Source of the DNA: an uncultured Lachnospiraceae bacterium
Lineage (GTDB): Bacteria > Bacillota > Clostridia > Lachnospirales > Lachnospiraceae
DNA: 64,000 nt
Direction of reading: 5' to 3'
Assembly (NCBI GenBank): GCA_900315735.1
Contig: ONAD01000002.1
Coordinates: 13,060-77,059, forward strand
A program made the position numbers and the translations under genes. This document shows, in pieces, positions 50,016 through 59,094 of this stretch. The notes below the pieces were generated by a model. That model had not been told where the DNA came from. It made no database searches and saw nothing but the letters and a program-made list of their open reading frames with translations. The first letter of the stretch is position 1. Every line of letters starts with the position of its first letter.

Positions 50016-51338
50016 ATGAAGAAAAAAATAAATATACGATTTATTATGATAGCAGCGCTTGCCATTGTGGTCACAGCGCTGTCTGCTATGTTAGTGTATT
50101 ATAATATTTTAAAAGAGCAGGTATTTGGAGATTTGAAAGCCTACGCCCATGTGATAGAGCTTTTGAATATAGATGACCTTGCAGCAGGAATAGAAAAAGA
50201 CCCGTATAATCCCATCGATGATGACCTTCGAATCACATTGATTGGAGCAGAAGGGGAAGTATTATATGAAAGTCTGTTAAATAAGGATGAGATGGACAAT
50301 CATAATGAACGCCCGGAAATTATTGAAGCAAGGGAAAAAGGCGAAGGCGAAGCCATCCGTTACTCGGCCACTTCCGGAACCCATACCTTTTACTATGCGG
50401 AGCGTTTACAGAATGGAAATGTGCTTCGAATCGGAAGGGATTCCGTCAGTGTAAACCGTATTATGGTAAATACTTTAGTGATTGTACTGGTAATTGCACT
50501 TTGTATCCTCTTTGTCTGTATGGGAATTTCCCATTATCTGACGAAGAAGCTGGTAGAGCCTATCGAGAAGCTGGCAACGAATATTATGCTGGTGGATGAA
50601 AATAATGTATATGAAGAAATCCGGCCTTTTGTGAATACTATTAAGGAGCAGCACGTCAATATTATCAATAATGCGCAGCTTCGCCAGGAATTTACCGCGA
50701 ACGTATCCCATGAATTAAAGACACCGCTGACGGCAATTTCCGGTTATGCGGAGTTAATCGGAAACGGAATGACCGGTAAAGAGGATACCATCCGTTTCTC
50801 TAATGAGATACATTCCAATGCCAACCGGCTGTTAAGCCTGATTAATGATATTATAAAGCTTTCAGAACTGGATGAAGCAGACCACCAGATGGAAATGGAA
50901 AGAATCGACCTTTATAAACTGGCAGAGAACTGTGTGCAGATGATGCAGGTGACAGCAGAGAAGCAGGGAATTAGGCTGACGTTGCAGGGAGAAAGCACCA
51001 TGGCCATGGCAAACAAGGGACTGATGGATGAAGTCTTTTATAATCTTTGCAGCAATGCCATCCGCTATAATAAGCCAGGCGGAAATGTCACAGTAACGGT
51101 AGGAACAAAGGATGAGCGTCCGTTCTTAAGTGTAGCGGATACCGGAATCGGAATTCCAAAGGAATGCCAGGAACGTGTATTTGAGCGGTTTTACCGGGTA
51201 GATAAGAGCCGTTCGAAATCCACCGGCGGAACAGGACTTGGACTTGCCATTGTAAAGCACATTGTGGCACAGCATAATGCTGCCCTTCACTTAGACAGTG
51301 AGCTGGATGAGGGAACCACCATAGAAATTGTATTTTAG
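50016..51338 (+). CDS. PhoR-type sensor histidine kinase
   Basis: This is a 440-residue protein. Two membrane segments (about residues 8-28 and 155-175) enclose an extracytoplasmic domain of about 125 residues. A HAMP-like linker, the H-box FTANVSHELKTPLTAISGYA, N-box FYNLCSNAIRYNKPGG, G1 VADTGIGIPKECQERVFERF and G2 GGTGLGLAIVKHIV complete the kinase. It is the last gene of the phosphate unit; the Mn riboswitch transcript starts 22 bases after its stop. Confidence 0.94.
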   Translation: MKKKINIRFIMIAALAIVVTALSAMLVYYNILKEQVFGDLKAYAHVIELLNIDDLAAGIEKDPYNPIDDDLRITLIGAEGEVLYESLLNKDEMDNHNERPEIIEAREKGEGEAIRYSATSGTHTFYYAERLQNGNVLRIGRDSVSVNRIMVNTLVIVLVIALCILFVCMGISHYLTKKLVEPIEKLATNIMLVDENNVYEEIRPFVNTIKEQHVNIINNAQLRQEFTANVSHELKTPLTAISGYAELIGNGMTGKEDTIRFSNEIHSNANRLLSLINDIIKLSELDEADHQMEMERIDLYKLAENCVQMMQVTAEKQGIRLTLQGESTMAMANKGLMDEVFYNLCSNAIRYNKPGGNVTVTVGTKDERPFLSVADTGIGIPKECQERVFERFYRVDKSRSKSTGGTGLGLAIVKHIVAQHNAALHLDSELDEGTTIEIVF

Positions 51339-51359
51339 GAAAAACAAGAATGGAAAGAA

Positions 51360-51388
51360 TTGACATAAATTATCATTTAGCGTATATT
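51360..51388 (+). promoter_or_regulatory. Promoter of the Mn riboswitch-mntP transcript
   Basis: An exact TTGACA (51360-51365), 17 bases and TATATT (51383-51388). Transcription should begin near 51395, just before the riboswitch. Confidence 0.8.
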
Positions 51389-51395
51389 TGAATAA

Positions 51396-51490
51396 CAATC
51401 CGTGAGGGAGTAGTTCGCGTGAATACGTGATTTGTCAACAACCTCGGTCTGATGAAGGCCTGGCAAATCTTAATGAATGAGACTCATGTA
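51396..51490 (+). ncRNA. yybP-ykoY manganese riboswitch
   Basis: The conserved elements appear in order: GAGGGAGTAG (51404-51413), TGTCAACAACCTCGGTC, then GGCCTGGCAAATC and closing TGAGACT. These match the yybP-ykoY family, which senses Mn2+. It stands directly before mntP, a known target. The 3' part of the aptamer overlaps the left arm of a terminator hairpin, so ligand binding should prevent termination and switch on Mn efflux. Confidence 0.88.
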
Positions 51491-51529
51491 TGCAGCACAG
51501 GATAACTGCATACATGCAGTCTCATTTTA
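51478..51529 (+). terminator. Regulated terminator of the Mn riboswitch
   Basis: The arm 51478-51495 (starting TGAGACTCATG) pairs with 51506-51524 (ending GCAGTCTCA) apart from one bulged C, followed by ATTTTAAAT. Its first bases belong to the aptamer's conserved TGAGACT. Confidence 0.8.
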
Positions 51530-51550
51530 AATATACTATCGGAGGAAATT

Positions 51551-52141
51551 GTGTTTATGGTAATGTTCTTTACACTCTTACTGATGGGAGTAGGTCTTTC
51601 GATGGATGCTTTTGCAGTGTCTATTTGTAAGGGACTTTCCATGCGGAAGGTAAACAAAAAGCAATGTCTTGTAATTGGCTTATTCTTCGGAGGATTCCAG
51701 GCACTGATGCCATTTATTGGCTGGGTACTGGGAAGCCAGTTTGAACAGTATATTACAAGCATTGACCACTGGATTGCATTTATCCTGTTAGGATTTATCG
51801 GTGGAAAAATGGTAGTGGAAGCAATCAGGGAAAAGGATGAAGCAGTAGAAGTCGGGAAAATGGATCCGCCACTGGATTTCAAAGAGATGTTTATTCTGGC
51901 AATCGCAACCAGCATTGATGCCCTTGCCGTTGGAATCACATTTGCATTTTTGCAGGTGCCAATCGTTGAGGCAGTTTCCATCATCGGGATTACGACCTTT
52001 GTAATTTCTGTCATTGGTGTGTATGTAGGAAACTTCTTTGGAAACAGATATAAGAAGAAGGCAGAATTGGTCGGCGGTATTATTCTTATCTTAATCGGAC
52101 TTAAGATTTTGCTGGAGCATCTTGGAATTTTGGCATTTTAA
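51551..52141 (+). CDS. mntP: Manganese efflux pump MntP
   Basis: This is a 196-residue protein of about six membrane segments. Two DUF204 repeats carry the conserved Asp: GLSMDAFAVSICKGLSMRK and ATSIDALAVGITFAFLQ. MntP exports Mn2+. The GTG at 51551 has GGAGG five bases upstream; the in-frame ATG at 51557 is equally possible. It is controlled by the upstream riboswitch, and the exchanger gene that follows is likely co-transcribed. Confidence 0.95.
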   Translation: MFMVMFFTLLLMGVGLSMDAFAVSICKGLSMRKVNKKQCLVIGLFFGGFQALMPFIGWVLGSQFEQYITSIDHWIAFILLGFIGGKMVVEAIREKDEAVEVGKMDPPLDFKEMFILAIATSIDALAVGITFAFLQVPIVEAVSIIGITTFVISVIGVYVGNFFGNRYKKKAELVGGIILILIGLKILLEHLGILAF

Positions 52142-52159
52142 AAGAAGGAGGAATATAAT

Positions 52160-53128
52160 ATGACAACAATCTGGACATATGTATTACTGGTAGTTGGTTT
52201 TGTACTGTTAATTAAAGGAGCAGATTTCTTTGTAGAAGGAAGTTCAGGAATTGCAAAGAAATTAAAGGTGCCCTCTTTGATTATCGGGCTTACGATTGTG
52301 GCAATGGGAACATCCCTGCCGGAATGTGCCGTCAGTGTGGCTGCATCCATTTCCGGAAACAATGCCCTGGCAGTCAGTAATGTAGTTGGCTCAAATATCT
52401 TTAACCTGATGGTGGTTTGTGGTTTCTGTGCCGTAATTACACCACTTGCAGTAGGAAAAAGGACCTTAAAGCAGGAATTTCCGTTTTCTGTGCTTATGGC
52501 AGCCCTGCTTTTAGTGCTGGGTTACATTGGAATGAGCGTTGGCAGAATAGATGGTGTGATTTTATTGATTTTCTTTGCTCTCTTCATGTTCTGGATGGTG
52601 CATTCTGCATTAAAGGCAAGAACAGCAGGAATTACAACAGATGCTTCTGAAGAAGCAGATGAGATTGAACGTGCAAAGCCAATCCCGGTATGGCTCTGTC
52701 TTGTATACATTGTAGGTGGAGCAGCAGCCATTGCCGCTGGTGGTGATATGGTAGTAGACAGTGCTTCTGCCATTGCAACTGCATTTGGTTTGAGTCCAAA
52801 TTTAATCGGGCTTACGATAGTAGCAATGGGAACGTCATTACCGGAGCTGGTAACCTCTATTGTGGCAGCCCGTAAAAATGAAGTAGATATGGCTTTGGGA
52901 AATGTCATTGGTTCTAACATTTTCAATATTCTTTTCGTCCTTGGTATTGCAGCAACCATAAGTCCGGTAGCATTTGTCATGGAAAATGTGATTGATATTG
53001 TAATCTTAATTGTAATGAGCGTAATGGTATTGCTGTTTGCCTGGAGCAAGCAGAAAATAAACCGCATAGAAGGAGCAATTATGCTGCTTTCCTATGCGGG
53101 CTATATGGTCTATATCTGTATGAGATAA
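52160..53128 (+). CDS. Calcium/sodium antiporter (YrbG/CaxA type)
   Basis: This is a 322-residue protein with ten or so membrane segments and two inverted repeats, each with the ion-exchanger alpha motif: TIVAMGTSLPECAVSVAASI with VSNVVGSNIFNL, and TIVAMGTSLPELVTSIVAAR with LGNVIGSNIFNI. It exchanges Na+ for Ca2+. It lies 19 bases after mntP and thus probably also responds to the Mn riboswitch, which suggests that it helps with divalent-cation efflux in general. Confidence 0.93.
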   Translation: MTTIWTYVLLVVGFVLLIKGADFFVEGSSGIAKKLKVPSLIIGLTIVAMGTSLPECAVSVAASISGNNALAVSNVVGSNIFNLMVVCGFCAVITPLAVGKRTLKQEFPFSVLMAALLLVLGYIGMSVGRIDGVILLIFFALFMFWMVHSALKARTAGITTDASEEADEIERAKPIPVWLCLVYIVGGAAAIAAGGDMVVDSASAIATAFGLSPNLIGLTIVAMGTSLPELVTSIVAARKNEVDMALGNVIGSNIFNILFVLGIAATISPVAFVMENVIDIVILIVMSVMVLLFAWSKQKINRIEGAIMLLSYAGYMVYICMR

Positions 53129-53143
53129 TATATTTGATGAAGA

Positions 53144-53175
53144 AATAAGAAGTCCGCTTTTGCGGGCTTCTTATT
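53144..53175 (+). terminator. Terminator after the antiporter gene
   Basis: AATAAGAAGTCCGC (53144-53157), TTTT loop and GCGGGCTTCTTATT (53162-53175) pair with one G-T. Confidence 0.85.
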
Positions 53176-53180
53176 ATATT

Positions 53181-53239
53181 ACGCGAGTAGCGGGAAAAAA
53201 TCTGGAAGAAGCTGCCGGTGGCAGTTCTGCAGGCTACTG
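53181..53239 (+). repeat. CGCGAGTAGC-family repeat, copy 5
   Basis: ACGCGAGTAGC (53181-53191) directly follows the terminator; the AAGAAGCTGCCGGTGGCAG module (53206-53224) and GGCTACT (53232-53238) complete a unit with AGTAGC/GCTACT at its ends. Confidence 0.6.
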
Positions 53240-53240
53240 A

Positions 53241-54482
53241 CTAATTTTCGGATTCTTCCAGTTGGGAAAGTACATCGTTAAGCTGGAAGGTGGAGCTGTC
53301 TATCAGGTCCGGAATGGAACCTAAGTATTCCAGATGAAAGCCGGCATAGCGGAAGAAATAGGTTGTTCTTAATCCATCATCCGGGATGGCAAGCTCGATA
53401 TATTCATCTGTTGTATCAAGGTCAATGAGATAATATTCACTGGTCATATCAGAGGCAGCACTGCGGGATAAGGTAAAGTCACCATCATAAAGCATTTCGG
53501 AATAATCGGTTCCATCTACTGTTAAAGTAGAAGAAAGAAGTCCGGTTTCTTCATTATAAGAGGTGTTATAGTAAACCGCATCCATTTCTCCGTTTCCATC
53601 CATATCTGCAGAAACCGCAGACCCCATTAAAGCATTCAACTGGAAATTACCGGTGTAATGATATTCAGCCTTCAGAGCATTGAGCTGCTGATAAGGGACA
53701 GAAAATAAAAGTGTACCGGAATAGGATGGCGTAATCGTTCCGCTATTGGCGATAAAAGTAATGCCGCCTTTGGTGAAATACCAGTTGCCATCAATCAGCA
53801 CATGGGTTAAAAGGTTCGAAGATACATCGGAACCGTCATGCTTGGCAAGCTGACTGACTTTGCCGTAGTTTGGTAACAAAAGCTGCTGGTTGATAAAAGA
53901 AAGTGCACTGTTTATCAGAGCATTGGAATCTGTAGCAATGTCAGAAAGCGTAAGTGCTTCGCCATTTTCCAAATCATAATTAAATCCGCCGTAAGCAACC
54001 CCTTTGGTCTCTTCGCTGGTAAATTCCTTCCGGGTGCTCACAAAGGATAAAATCCGGCTGTCCTGTCTGGTACAGGAGAATTCCTCGTCTAAGTGGTATG
54101 CAGAAAAAGAATCCGGCGATTCTGCAAAAGAAGCTCTTGCAGAAAGCAGGCTGTCTAATCTGGCGTCCTGAAAGGAATCCTGTTCCGCATTCAGGGACTT
54201 GGTAATGGTTTTGGAAATCTTCGGATGCCCGTCAATGGCTACCGTCGGTTTCTGATAGGAAGTATATAATAAAACAGTAGACAAATCTTCGGCATGATAA
54301 GTCTCCGTTTTCGCTTCAAAGGTAATTGTTACCGGGTCATTCTGGAGTTGTTCTGTTGACTCTTCCGCAGTATCCGGCTGTTCGCTGCCGGAATCCGTCT
54401 GGGATGAATTCTGTTTTTTCCCGCCACATCCGCTAAAAACCAGGGTGGCAATACAAATCAGGGCAATAAATCTTTGTTTCAT
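53241..54482 (-). CDS. Lipoprotein with DUF3298/RsiV-like domain
   Basis: I chose the ATG at 54482 (GAGGAG seven bases upstream). 413 residues. The signal ends at LVFSGC. The linker is Ser/Glu/Asp-rich. TVLLYTSYQKPTVAIDGHPK and the segment GVAYGGFNYDLENGEALTLS, then NALINSALSFINQQL, match the DUF4163-DUF3298 pattern of RsiV and related surface proteins, the extracellular part that in RsiV binds lysozyme. There is no sigma factor gene adjacent and no transmembrane signalling segment, so a binding role outside the cell is inferred. An EF-hand-like SADMDGNGEMDAVYY loop is also present. Confidence 0.8.
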   Translation of the reverse strand: MKQRFIALICIATLVFSGCGGKKQNSSQTDSGSEQPDTAEESTEQLQNDPVTITFEAKTETYHAEDLSTVLLYTSYQKPTVAIDGHPKISKTITKSLNAEQDSFQDARLDSLLSARASFAESPDSFSAYHLDEEFSCTRQDSRILSFVSTRKEFTSEETKGVAYGGFNYDLENGEALTLSDIATDSNALINSALSFINQQLLLPNYGKVSQLAKHDGSDVSSNLLTHVLIDGNWYFTKGGITFIANSGTITPSYSGTLLFSVPYQQLNALKAEYHYTGNFQLNALMGSAVSADMDGNGEMDAVYYNTSYNEETGLLSSTLTVDGTDYSEMLYDGDFTLSRSAASDMTSEYYLIDLDTTDEYIELAIPDDGLRTTYFFRYAGFHLEYLGSIPDLIDSSTFQLNDVLSQLEESEN

Positions 54483-54547
54483 CAGATATCTCCTCGTGGT
54501 TCGCATTCGTACCTAGAGTATAGCACATTTTATCTGGAAAAATCCTT

Positions 54548-54917
54548 AAAAAAGAATGAAGTTTTCCGGGGAAAGCGTTAGGGGTGAAAGAAGCGTAATG
54601 TCCGTGCTGTTCAGTGAGTCCGAATGCGACATAAGGGCGGCAAGGGGCACTAAGAATTTCGAAGGGATATGAGATTGGCTGGCAACCGGCGCAAATTCAC
54701 ATCCATGTTCATCTGCGCCTCGCCGGCACGTCCCTGTGCCGGCGATGCCTGGCACTATCCGAAATTCCAAGTGCCCCTAGCTGCCCTTATCATGCATCCG
54801 CACTTCGCTGAACAACACGGACATTACGCATTCCAAGTGCCCCTTGCAGCCCTTATATCGCATCCACACTCGATAAACCGTGGGGATATCCATTTCGTTA
54901 AAACTTTATTCTTTTTT
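54548..54917. repeat. 370-bp structured inverted-repeat element
   Basis: Outer arms AAAAAAGAATGAAGTTTT (54548-54565) and 54900-54917 are complementary at 17 of 18 bases. Inside, a 69-bp left unit (54593-54661) pairs with a 70-bp right unit (54760-54829) at about 83 percent. The right unit is followed by a direct second copy with a 66-bp period (from 54830). The GC-rich centre holds CGCCGGCAC/GTGCCGGCG (54721-54744) and GGCGCA/TGCGCC hairpins. This fills most of the 530-bp gap between two divergent genes. No protein gene is credible here. It could be a mobile miniature element or a structured RNA. Confidence 0.65.
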
Positions 54918-54930
54918 AAGATTCGTCCGA

Positions 54931-54959
54931 TTGAAAAGCCCTATCAAGAGGTATATAAT
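54931..54959 (+). promoter_or_regulatory. Promoter of the zinc-ribbon gene
   Basis: TTGAAA (54931-54936), 17 bases and TATAAT (54954-54959), about 50 bases before the ATG at 55012. Confidence 0.65.
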
Positions 54960-55011
54960 CAGGTAAAGTGCGGACGCACAGGGGAATATAGTAAGAACAG
55001 GAGGATACAAA

Positions 55012-55377
55012 ATGGATTTTTTTGACCGCATGGGCGAGAAACTGGTAACCGCAGGAAAGGATGTCACACAGAAGGCAAAGGATTTATCCGGAACTGCAAA
55101 GCTAAACCTTGATATCAAGGCAAAAGAGGATTTTATTGAAAAGCAGTATGCACAGATTGGAAAGCTTTATTATGAAGACCACAAGGATGAAGCAGATGGT
55201 GCATATGGACAGCAGATGCAGGCAATCGCAGAGGCATTTGCATCAATTGACCATATGAAAGAGGAAGTATTAAAAATTAAAGGAGCACGGCAGTGCCCGC
55301 AGTGTGGTGCAACCGTTCCGGAGGACACCGAGTACTGTGGAAAATGTGGAGCAAAACTGAATATCTTTGAAGATTAG
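55012..55377 (+). CDS. Coiled-coil zinc-ribbon protein
   Basis: This is a 121-residue protein. Residues 1-90 form a helical segment (FFDRMGEKLVTAGKDVTQKA) likely to coil, and the C-terminus is a zinc ribbon with four Cys (CPQCGATVPEDTEYCGKCG). Such small proteins are common in Clostridia and of unknown role. It has its own promoter and terminator. Confidence 0.85.
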   Translation: MDFFDRMGEKLVTAGKDVTQKAKDLSGTAKLNLDIKAKEDFIEKQYAQIGKLYYEDHKDEADGAYGQQMQAIAEAFASIDHMKEEVLKIKGARQCPQCGATVPEDTEYCGKCGAKLNIFED

Positions 55378-55382
55378 TGGAT

Positions 55383-55430
55383 AACCTACCCGTTTGTTTT
55401 AGAAAAATGAGACAAATGGGTGGGTTGTTT
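55383..55430 (+). terminator. Terminator after the zinc-ribbon gene
   Basis: AACCTACCCGTTTGT (55383-55397) pairs with ACAAATGGGTGGGTT (55412-55426) with two G-T pairs, followed by GTTTTC. Confidence 0.8.
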
Positions 55431-55453
55431 TCTAAAAAAACATAAGATATAAT
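55425..55453 (+). promoter_or_regulatory. Promoter of the BMP lipoprotein-chemoreceptor pair
   Basis: TTGTTT (55425-55430), 17 bases and TATAAT (55448-55453). The -35 overlaps the end of the preceding terminator. Confidence 0.5.
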
Positions 55454-55512
55454 ATTAGAATAAATGGTATACCAATGCGAGAAAAGAAGGGTACAGGGAG
55501 GTGCAGCAATTT

Positions 55513-56715
55513 ATGAAGAAACGAATGATAAAGCTGACCGGTGCTTTATTACTGATAGCCAGTTTTGTTTTTTCCGGGTGCGGGAAAAGTACACAGCTAG
55601 ACGATTATGCCACCAACGAGGGCAGTGACAGTGTAGAAGAAGGCACGGAAGCAGTAGCAGATAATACATCGGAGGACACCGGGGGAATACCGAAGGATGA
55701 GATTAAGGTAGGTGTCATTCATTTATCCGACCCGGCAGAGGGAAGTGGTTATACCTATACCCATGACCTTGGTATTCAGGGCATGCAGCAGAACTTAAAT
55801 CTTTCCGATGATCAGATTGTGCGTAAGATTAATATTTCGGATACTGATGCAGATGCAACAAGAGCAGCAATACAGGAATGCATTGACGAAGGCTGCAATA
55901 TTATTTTCACTACAAGCTGGGGTTATATGGAGACCACCGCAGAGATGGCAGAAGAATATCCGGATGTTTATTTTTCACATGGAACCGGATATATGAGTAA
56001 TGGAAAGAATTTCAACAATTATTTCGGAAGAATATATCAGGCACGTTACTTAAGCGGAATCGTAGCGGGCATGAATACAAAGTCCAATAAAATCGGTTAT
56101 GTAGCAGCAATGGATTCAACCAATTCAGAGGTAACCGGCGGAATTGATGCATTTGCATTGGGAATTTATTCTGTCAATCAGGATGCGAAAGTCTATGTAA
56201 AAGTTACAAACAGCTGGTTTGACCCGGATGGAGAGAAAGCGGCTGCGGAGACGCTTCTTAATATGGGCTGTGATGTAATTGCACAGCATTGTGATACGGA
56301 ATATCCGCAGACACTGGCGCAGGAAAAAGGCGTTTACAGTATCGGCTACAATTCCGACATGAGTAAAAATGCACCGGAGGCTTGCCTTTGCAGTGTTATC
56401 TGGAACTGGAGTGCTTATTATACAACAGCAGTACAGAGTGTCATTGACGGAACCTGGGATGGCAGCAATTATTATGGTGGAATGAGTGAGAACCTGGTAG
56501 GACTTACGGCACTGGCTGATTTCTGCGAGGATGGAACCAACGAGAAAGTGGAAGAGGCAAAGGCAGCAATCCTCTCCGGGGAAAATGGTGTATTTGATGG
56601 CGTGATTGAGACAAATACCGGAGAAACCGTAGGAGAAGAAGGAAAAACGTTAGATGATGCGACAATCACCGGAGGAATAGACTGGTATTTTAAAACGGTT
56701 GAAGTCGTAGAGTAG
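55513..56715 (+). CDS. BMP family substrate-binding lipoprotein
   Basis: I chose the ATG at 55513 (GGGAGG about ten bases upstream). 400 residues. Lipobox FVFSGC, acidic linker, then a BMP/PnrA-type periplasmic-binding fold: [40 protein letters not shown], and [20 protein letters not shown]. Related proteins bind purine nucleosides or similar ligands. No ABC permease follows; instead the next gene, ten bases on, is a chemoreceptor, so ligand binding may feed chemotaxis rather than transport. Confidence 0.9.
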   Translation: MKKRMIKLTGALLLIASFVFSGCGKSTQLDDYATNEGSDSVEEGTEAVADNTSEDTGGIPKDEIKVGVIHLSDPAEGSGYTYTHDLGIQGMQQNLNLSDDQIVRKINISDTDADATRAAIQECIDEGCNIIFTTSWGYMETTAEMAEEYPDVYFSHGTGYMSNGKNFNNYFGRIYQARYLSGIVAGMNTKSNKIGYVAAMDSTNSEVTGGIDAFALGIYSVNQDAKVYVKVTNSWFDPDGEKAAAETLLNMGCDVIAQHCDTEYPQTLAQEKGVYSIGYNSDMSKNAPEACLCSVIWNWSAYYTTAVQSVIDGTWDGSNYYGGMSENLVGLTALADFCEDGTNEKVEEAKAAILSGENGVFDGVIETNTGETVGEEGKTLDDATITGGIDWYFKTVEVVE

Positions 56716-56725
56716 GGGGAAGCAA

Positions 56726-58426
56726 ATGAATCTAAAGAAAAAAATTCTGGCAATTACAGTTGGACCGGTATTGATATTAGGAATTATCACCATACTATTT
56801 ACCGTAACCATGGTAAAGAATTCCATGATGGATGAGACAAAGGATGCATTAAAGGGAACCGCGGCTGCAACATTGGCAGCTTATGACCAGAATACCGGAG
56901 ATTATCTTGAGACCAGCAATGGGGACATCTGGAAAGGAAGTTACAACATTTCCAAATCAGAGAATCTGGTAGACCGAATCAAGGATAATACCGGCATGGA
57001 TGTAACTTTTTTCTATGGGGATAAACGAATCATGACTTCTGCAATGGATGAGAATGGAAATCGTATTTTAAAATCCAAAGCGGGAGATGTCATTGTAGAA
57101 AAAGTATTAAATGGTGGAGAAGAATATTTTAGTCAGGCAGTATCCATAGAAGGAACCATAAATTACGGCTATTTTATGCCGGTATATCAGAATGGCTCGG
57201 ATACGGATATTGTGGGAATGATTTTTGTAGGAACCAATAAGCAGGAAAAGGATGCCGTAATTGTCCGGCTTTTAAATTCCATCGTAGCTGCTGTAGTAGC
57301 AATTATGGTGGTCTGTCTGATTATCAGTACAAAGCTGGCAAGTACCATCAGTAAGAATATCAGAACCAGTATTAAAACGGTAGAGAAGATTGCCGCAGGC
57401 GATTTGAATGTGCAGGTAAATAAGAAACTTCTTAAGAGCAAGGATGAAATTGGAGACCTTTCCCGGGTTACGGTTACTCTCCGTGATGCGATGCAGCGGA
57501 CGATTCTTGAAATCAACCAGAATGTGCAGAAGCTGTTAGAGGCATCTTCTTTACTTGGAACAGCAGCAGACAATACCAATGGAACTATGAATAAGGTACG
57601 CTCCGCCGTAAACCGGATTGTGGAGAATTCTGCCGAACAGGCGGAAAATTCAAAAAGTACTTCCGAGCATATGCGCCTGATGGGAGAAAATATTACAGAG
57701 ACTTCCGCAGAAGTAGAAGCATTAAACAGCAATGCGGAATTCATGCATCAGTCCAGTGAAAAAGCAGCAGAGACACTGGCAAACCTGCAGCACATCAATG
57801 GCGAAGTAGAGCGGATTATCGGTGAAGTACAGGAGCAGACCAACCGCACCAATGATTCTGTGCAGCAGATTCATAAGGCAACGGCATTTATTACATCTAT
57901 TGCAGAAGAAACCGACCTGCTCAGTCTGAATGCGTCCATTGAGGCAGCCAGAGCCGGTGAAAGCGGCAGAGGATTTGCGGTCGTTGCCGAGCAGATTAAG
58001 AAATTATCCGAGCAGTCCAACCAGTCCAGCAGTGAGATTGAAGAGACTGCCATGATGTTAAGTGAAGATTCCCAGAAGGCTGTAGAGATTATGCAGAAGA
58101 TGCAGGAAATCATTATGAGCCAGAGCGAGAGCATGCAGGATACCCAGAAGGTAGTAGAAGAGGTTGTGGCACAGATTGCTCACTCCATGCAGAGTATCCA
58201 GCAGATTAAAGATACCACAGAGCATCTTGCAAATGTGAGAAATGAGGTATTACAGGCAGTTGAGACTCTTTCTAGCATTGCGCAGGACAGCGTATCCGGA
58301 ACGAAAAAGACTTACGAAGATACGGAAGAGGTTGTAGATACCTTTAAGCAGGTATACATGAGTGCAGAGCAGCTTCGTGAGATTGCAGACCAGCTGGCAG
58401 GAAGCGTGCAGTATTTTCATGTGTAA
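56726..58426 (+). CDS. Methyl-accepting chemotaxis protein
   Basis: This is a 566-residue protein. A first membrane segment (residues about 7-27), an external Cache-type sensor of about 160 residues with [20 protein letters not shown] and [20 protein letters not shown], a second membrane segment, a HAMP linker ([20 protein letters not shown]) and the cytoplasmic signalling domain with the hairpin tip [20 protein letters not shown] and then [14 protein letters not shown]. It should report to CheW-CheA. No other chemotaxis gene is in the window. Coupling to the upstream BMP lipoprotein is likely. Confidence 0.95.
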   Translation: MNLKKKILAITVGPVLILGIITILFTVTMVKNSMMDETKDALKGTAAATLAAYDQNTGDYLETSNGDIWKGSYNISKSENLVDRIKDNTGMDVTFFYGDKRIMTSAMDENGNRILKSKAGDVIVEKVLNGGEEYFSQAVSIEGTINYGYFMPVYQNGSDTDIVGMIFVGTNKQEKDAVIVRLLNSIVAAVVAIMVVCLIISTKLASTISKNIRTSIKTVEKIAAGDLNVQVNKKLLKSKDEIGDLSRVTVTLRDAMQRTILEINQNVQKLLEASSLLGTAADNTNGTMNKVRSAVNRIVENSAEQAENSKSTSEHMRLMGENITETSAEVEALNSNAEFMHQSSEKAAETLANLQHINGEVERIIGEVQEQTNRTNDSVQQIHKATAFITSIAEETDLLSLNASIEAARAGESGRGFAVVAEQIKKLSEQSNQSSSEIEETAMMLSEDSQKAVEIMQKMQEIIMSQSESMQDTQKVVEEVVAQIAHSMQSIQQIKDTTEHLANVRNEVLQAVETLSSIAQDSVSGTKKTYEDTEEVVDTFKQVYMSAEQLREIADQLAGSVQYFHV

Positions 58427-58470
58427 TAAATATACAACCATAGCAATTCTAAAATTGTGAAAAAGTGCCT

Positions 58471-58499
58471 TTGAAATCGCAGACTGAAAAGTTTATCAT
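58471..58499 (+). promoter_or_regulatory. Promoter of the CarD-family gene
   Basis: TTGAAA (58471-58476), 17 bases and TATCAT (58494-58499), 36 bases before the ATG at 58535. Confidence 0.6.
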
Positions 58500-58534
58500 A
58501 AAAAGAGAAAAGAAGCGATGTCAGAGGTGAGAAA

Positions 58535-59032
58535 ATGTATCCAATTGGAGCATATATTGTAAAATCAACAAATGGAGTATGCAAAATAGAGGACATTGTA
58601 AATCCGGATTTTGTAGCAGATTCCAGCAAATTATATTATAAAGCAATGCCATTACTGGACAAAAGTGCAACGTTATATATCCCGGTGGACAAGGTGGATG
58701 AAACAATGCGGCTGGTGATGACAGAGTCAGAAGCAGATGCATTATTAAAAAAGATTCCATCCATAAATCAAATCTGGATTAGCAATGAAAAAGAGCGGGA
58801 ACGAAATTATAAGCAGGCAATTCAAAGCAATAATCCGGAGCAGTTGATTGGTATTATCAAGCTAATCTACCAGAGGAAAAAGACGCGCCAGGAGCAGGGG
58901 AAGAAGACAACTACAGTAGATGGCCGTTATTTTAATCTGGCAGAAAACCTTCTGTATTCGGAACTGGAATTAGTATTGCAGAAAGATAAAGACGAGATTT
59001 ACCAGATGATAAAGGCAAATTGTGAAGCTTAA
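58535..59032 (+). CDS. CarD family transcription regulator
   Basis: This is a 165-residue protein. The N-terminal Tudor-like RNA-polymerase interaction domain (MYPIGAYIVKSTNGVCKIED, YYKAMPLLDKSATLYIPVDK) is followed by a helical DNA-binding half (EQLIGIIKLIYQRKKTRQEQ, VDGRYFNLAENLLYSELELV). CarD proteins bind the polymerase beta subunit and stabilise open promoter complexes. It is monocistronic with its own promoter and is followed by the T-box transcript. Confidence 0.93.
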   Translation: MYPIGAYIVKSTNGVCKIEDIVNPDFVADSSKLYYKAMPLLDKSATLYIPVDKVDETMRLVMTESEADALLKKIPSINQIWISNEKERERNYKQAIQSNNPEQLIGIIKLIYQRKKTRQEQGKKTTTVDGRYFNLAENLLYSELELVLQKDKDEIYQMIKANCEA

Positions 59033-59059
59033 GGATATCGGACAGTCGGGCTGAAAAGG

Positions 59060-59088
59060 TTGACTTTTCGAAAAAATTGTGTTAGTTT
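59060..59088 (+). promoter_or_regulatory. Promoter of the T-box-metG transcript
   Basis: TTGACT (59060-59065), 17 bases and a weaker TAGTTT (59083-59088), just upstream of the T-box leader. Confidence 0.45.
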
Positions 59089-59094
59089 TACACC

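Noticed and set aside
52522-53067. 181-codon minus-strand frame rich in Ile/Ser/Thr
   Set aside because: Mirror of the Na/Ca exchanger coding strand; long only because membrane-protein codons lack stops on the other strand.
54669-55025. 118-codon plus-strand frame across the structured element
   Set aside because: It runs through inverted repeats and into the zinc-ribbon start, repeats its own peptide because of the DNA repeats, and lacks a ribosome binding site.
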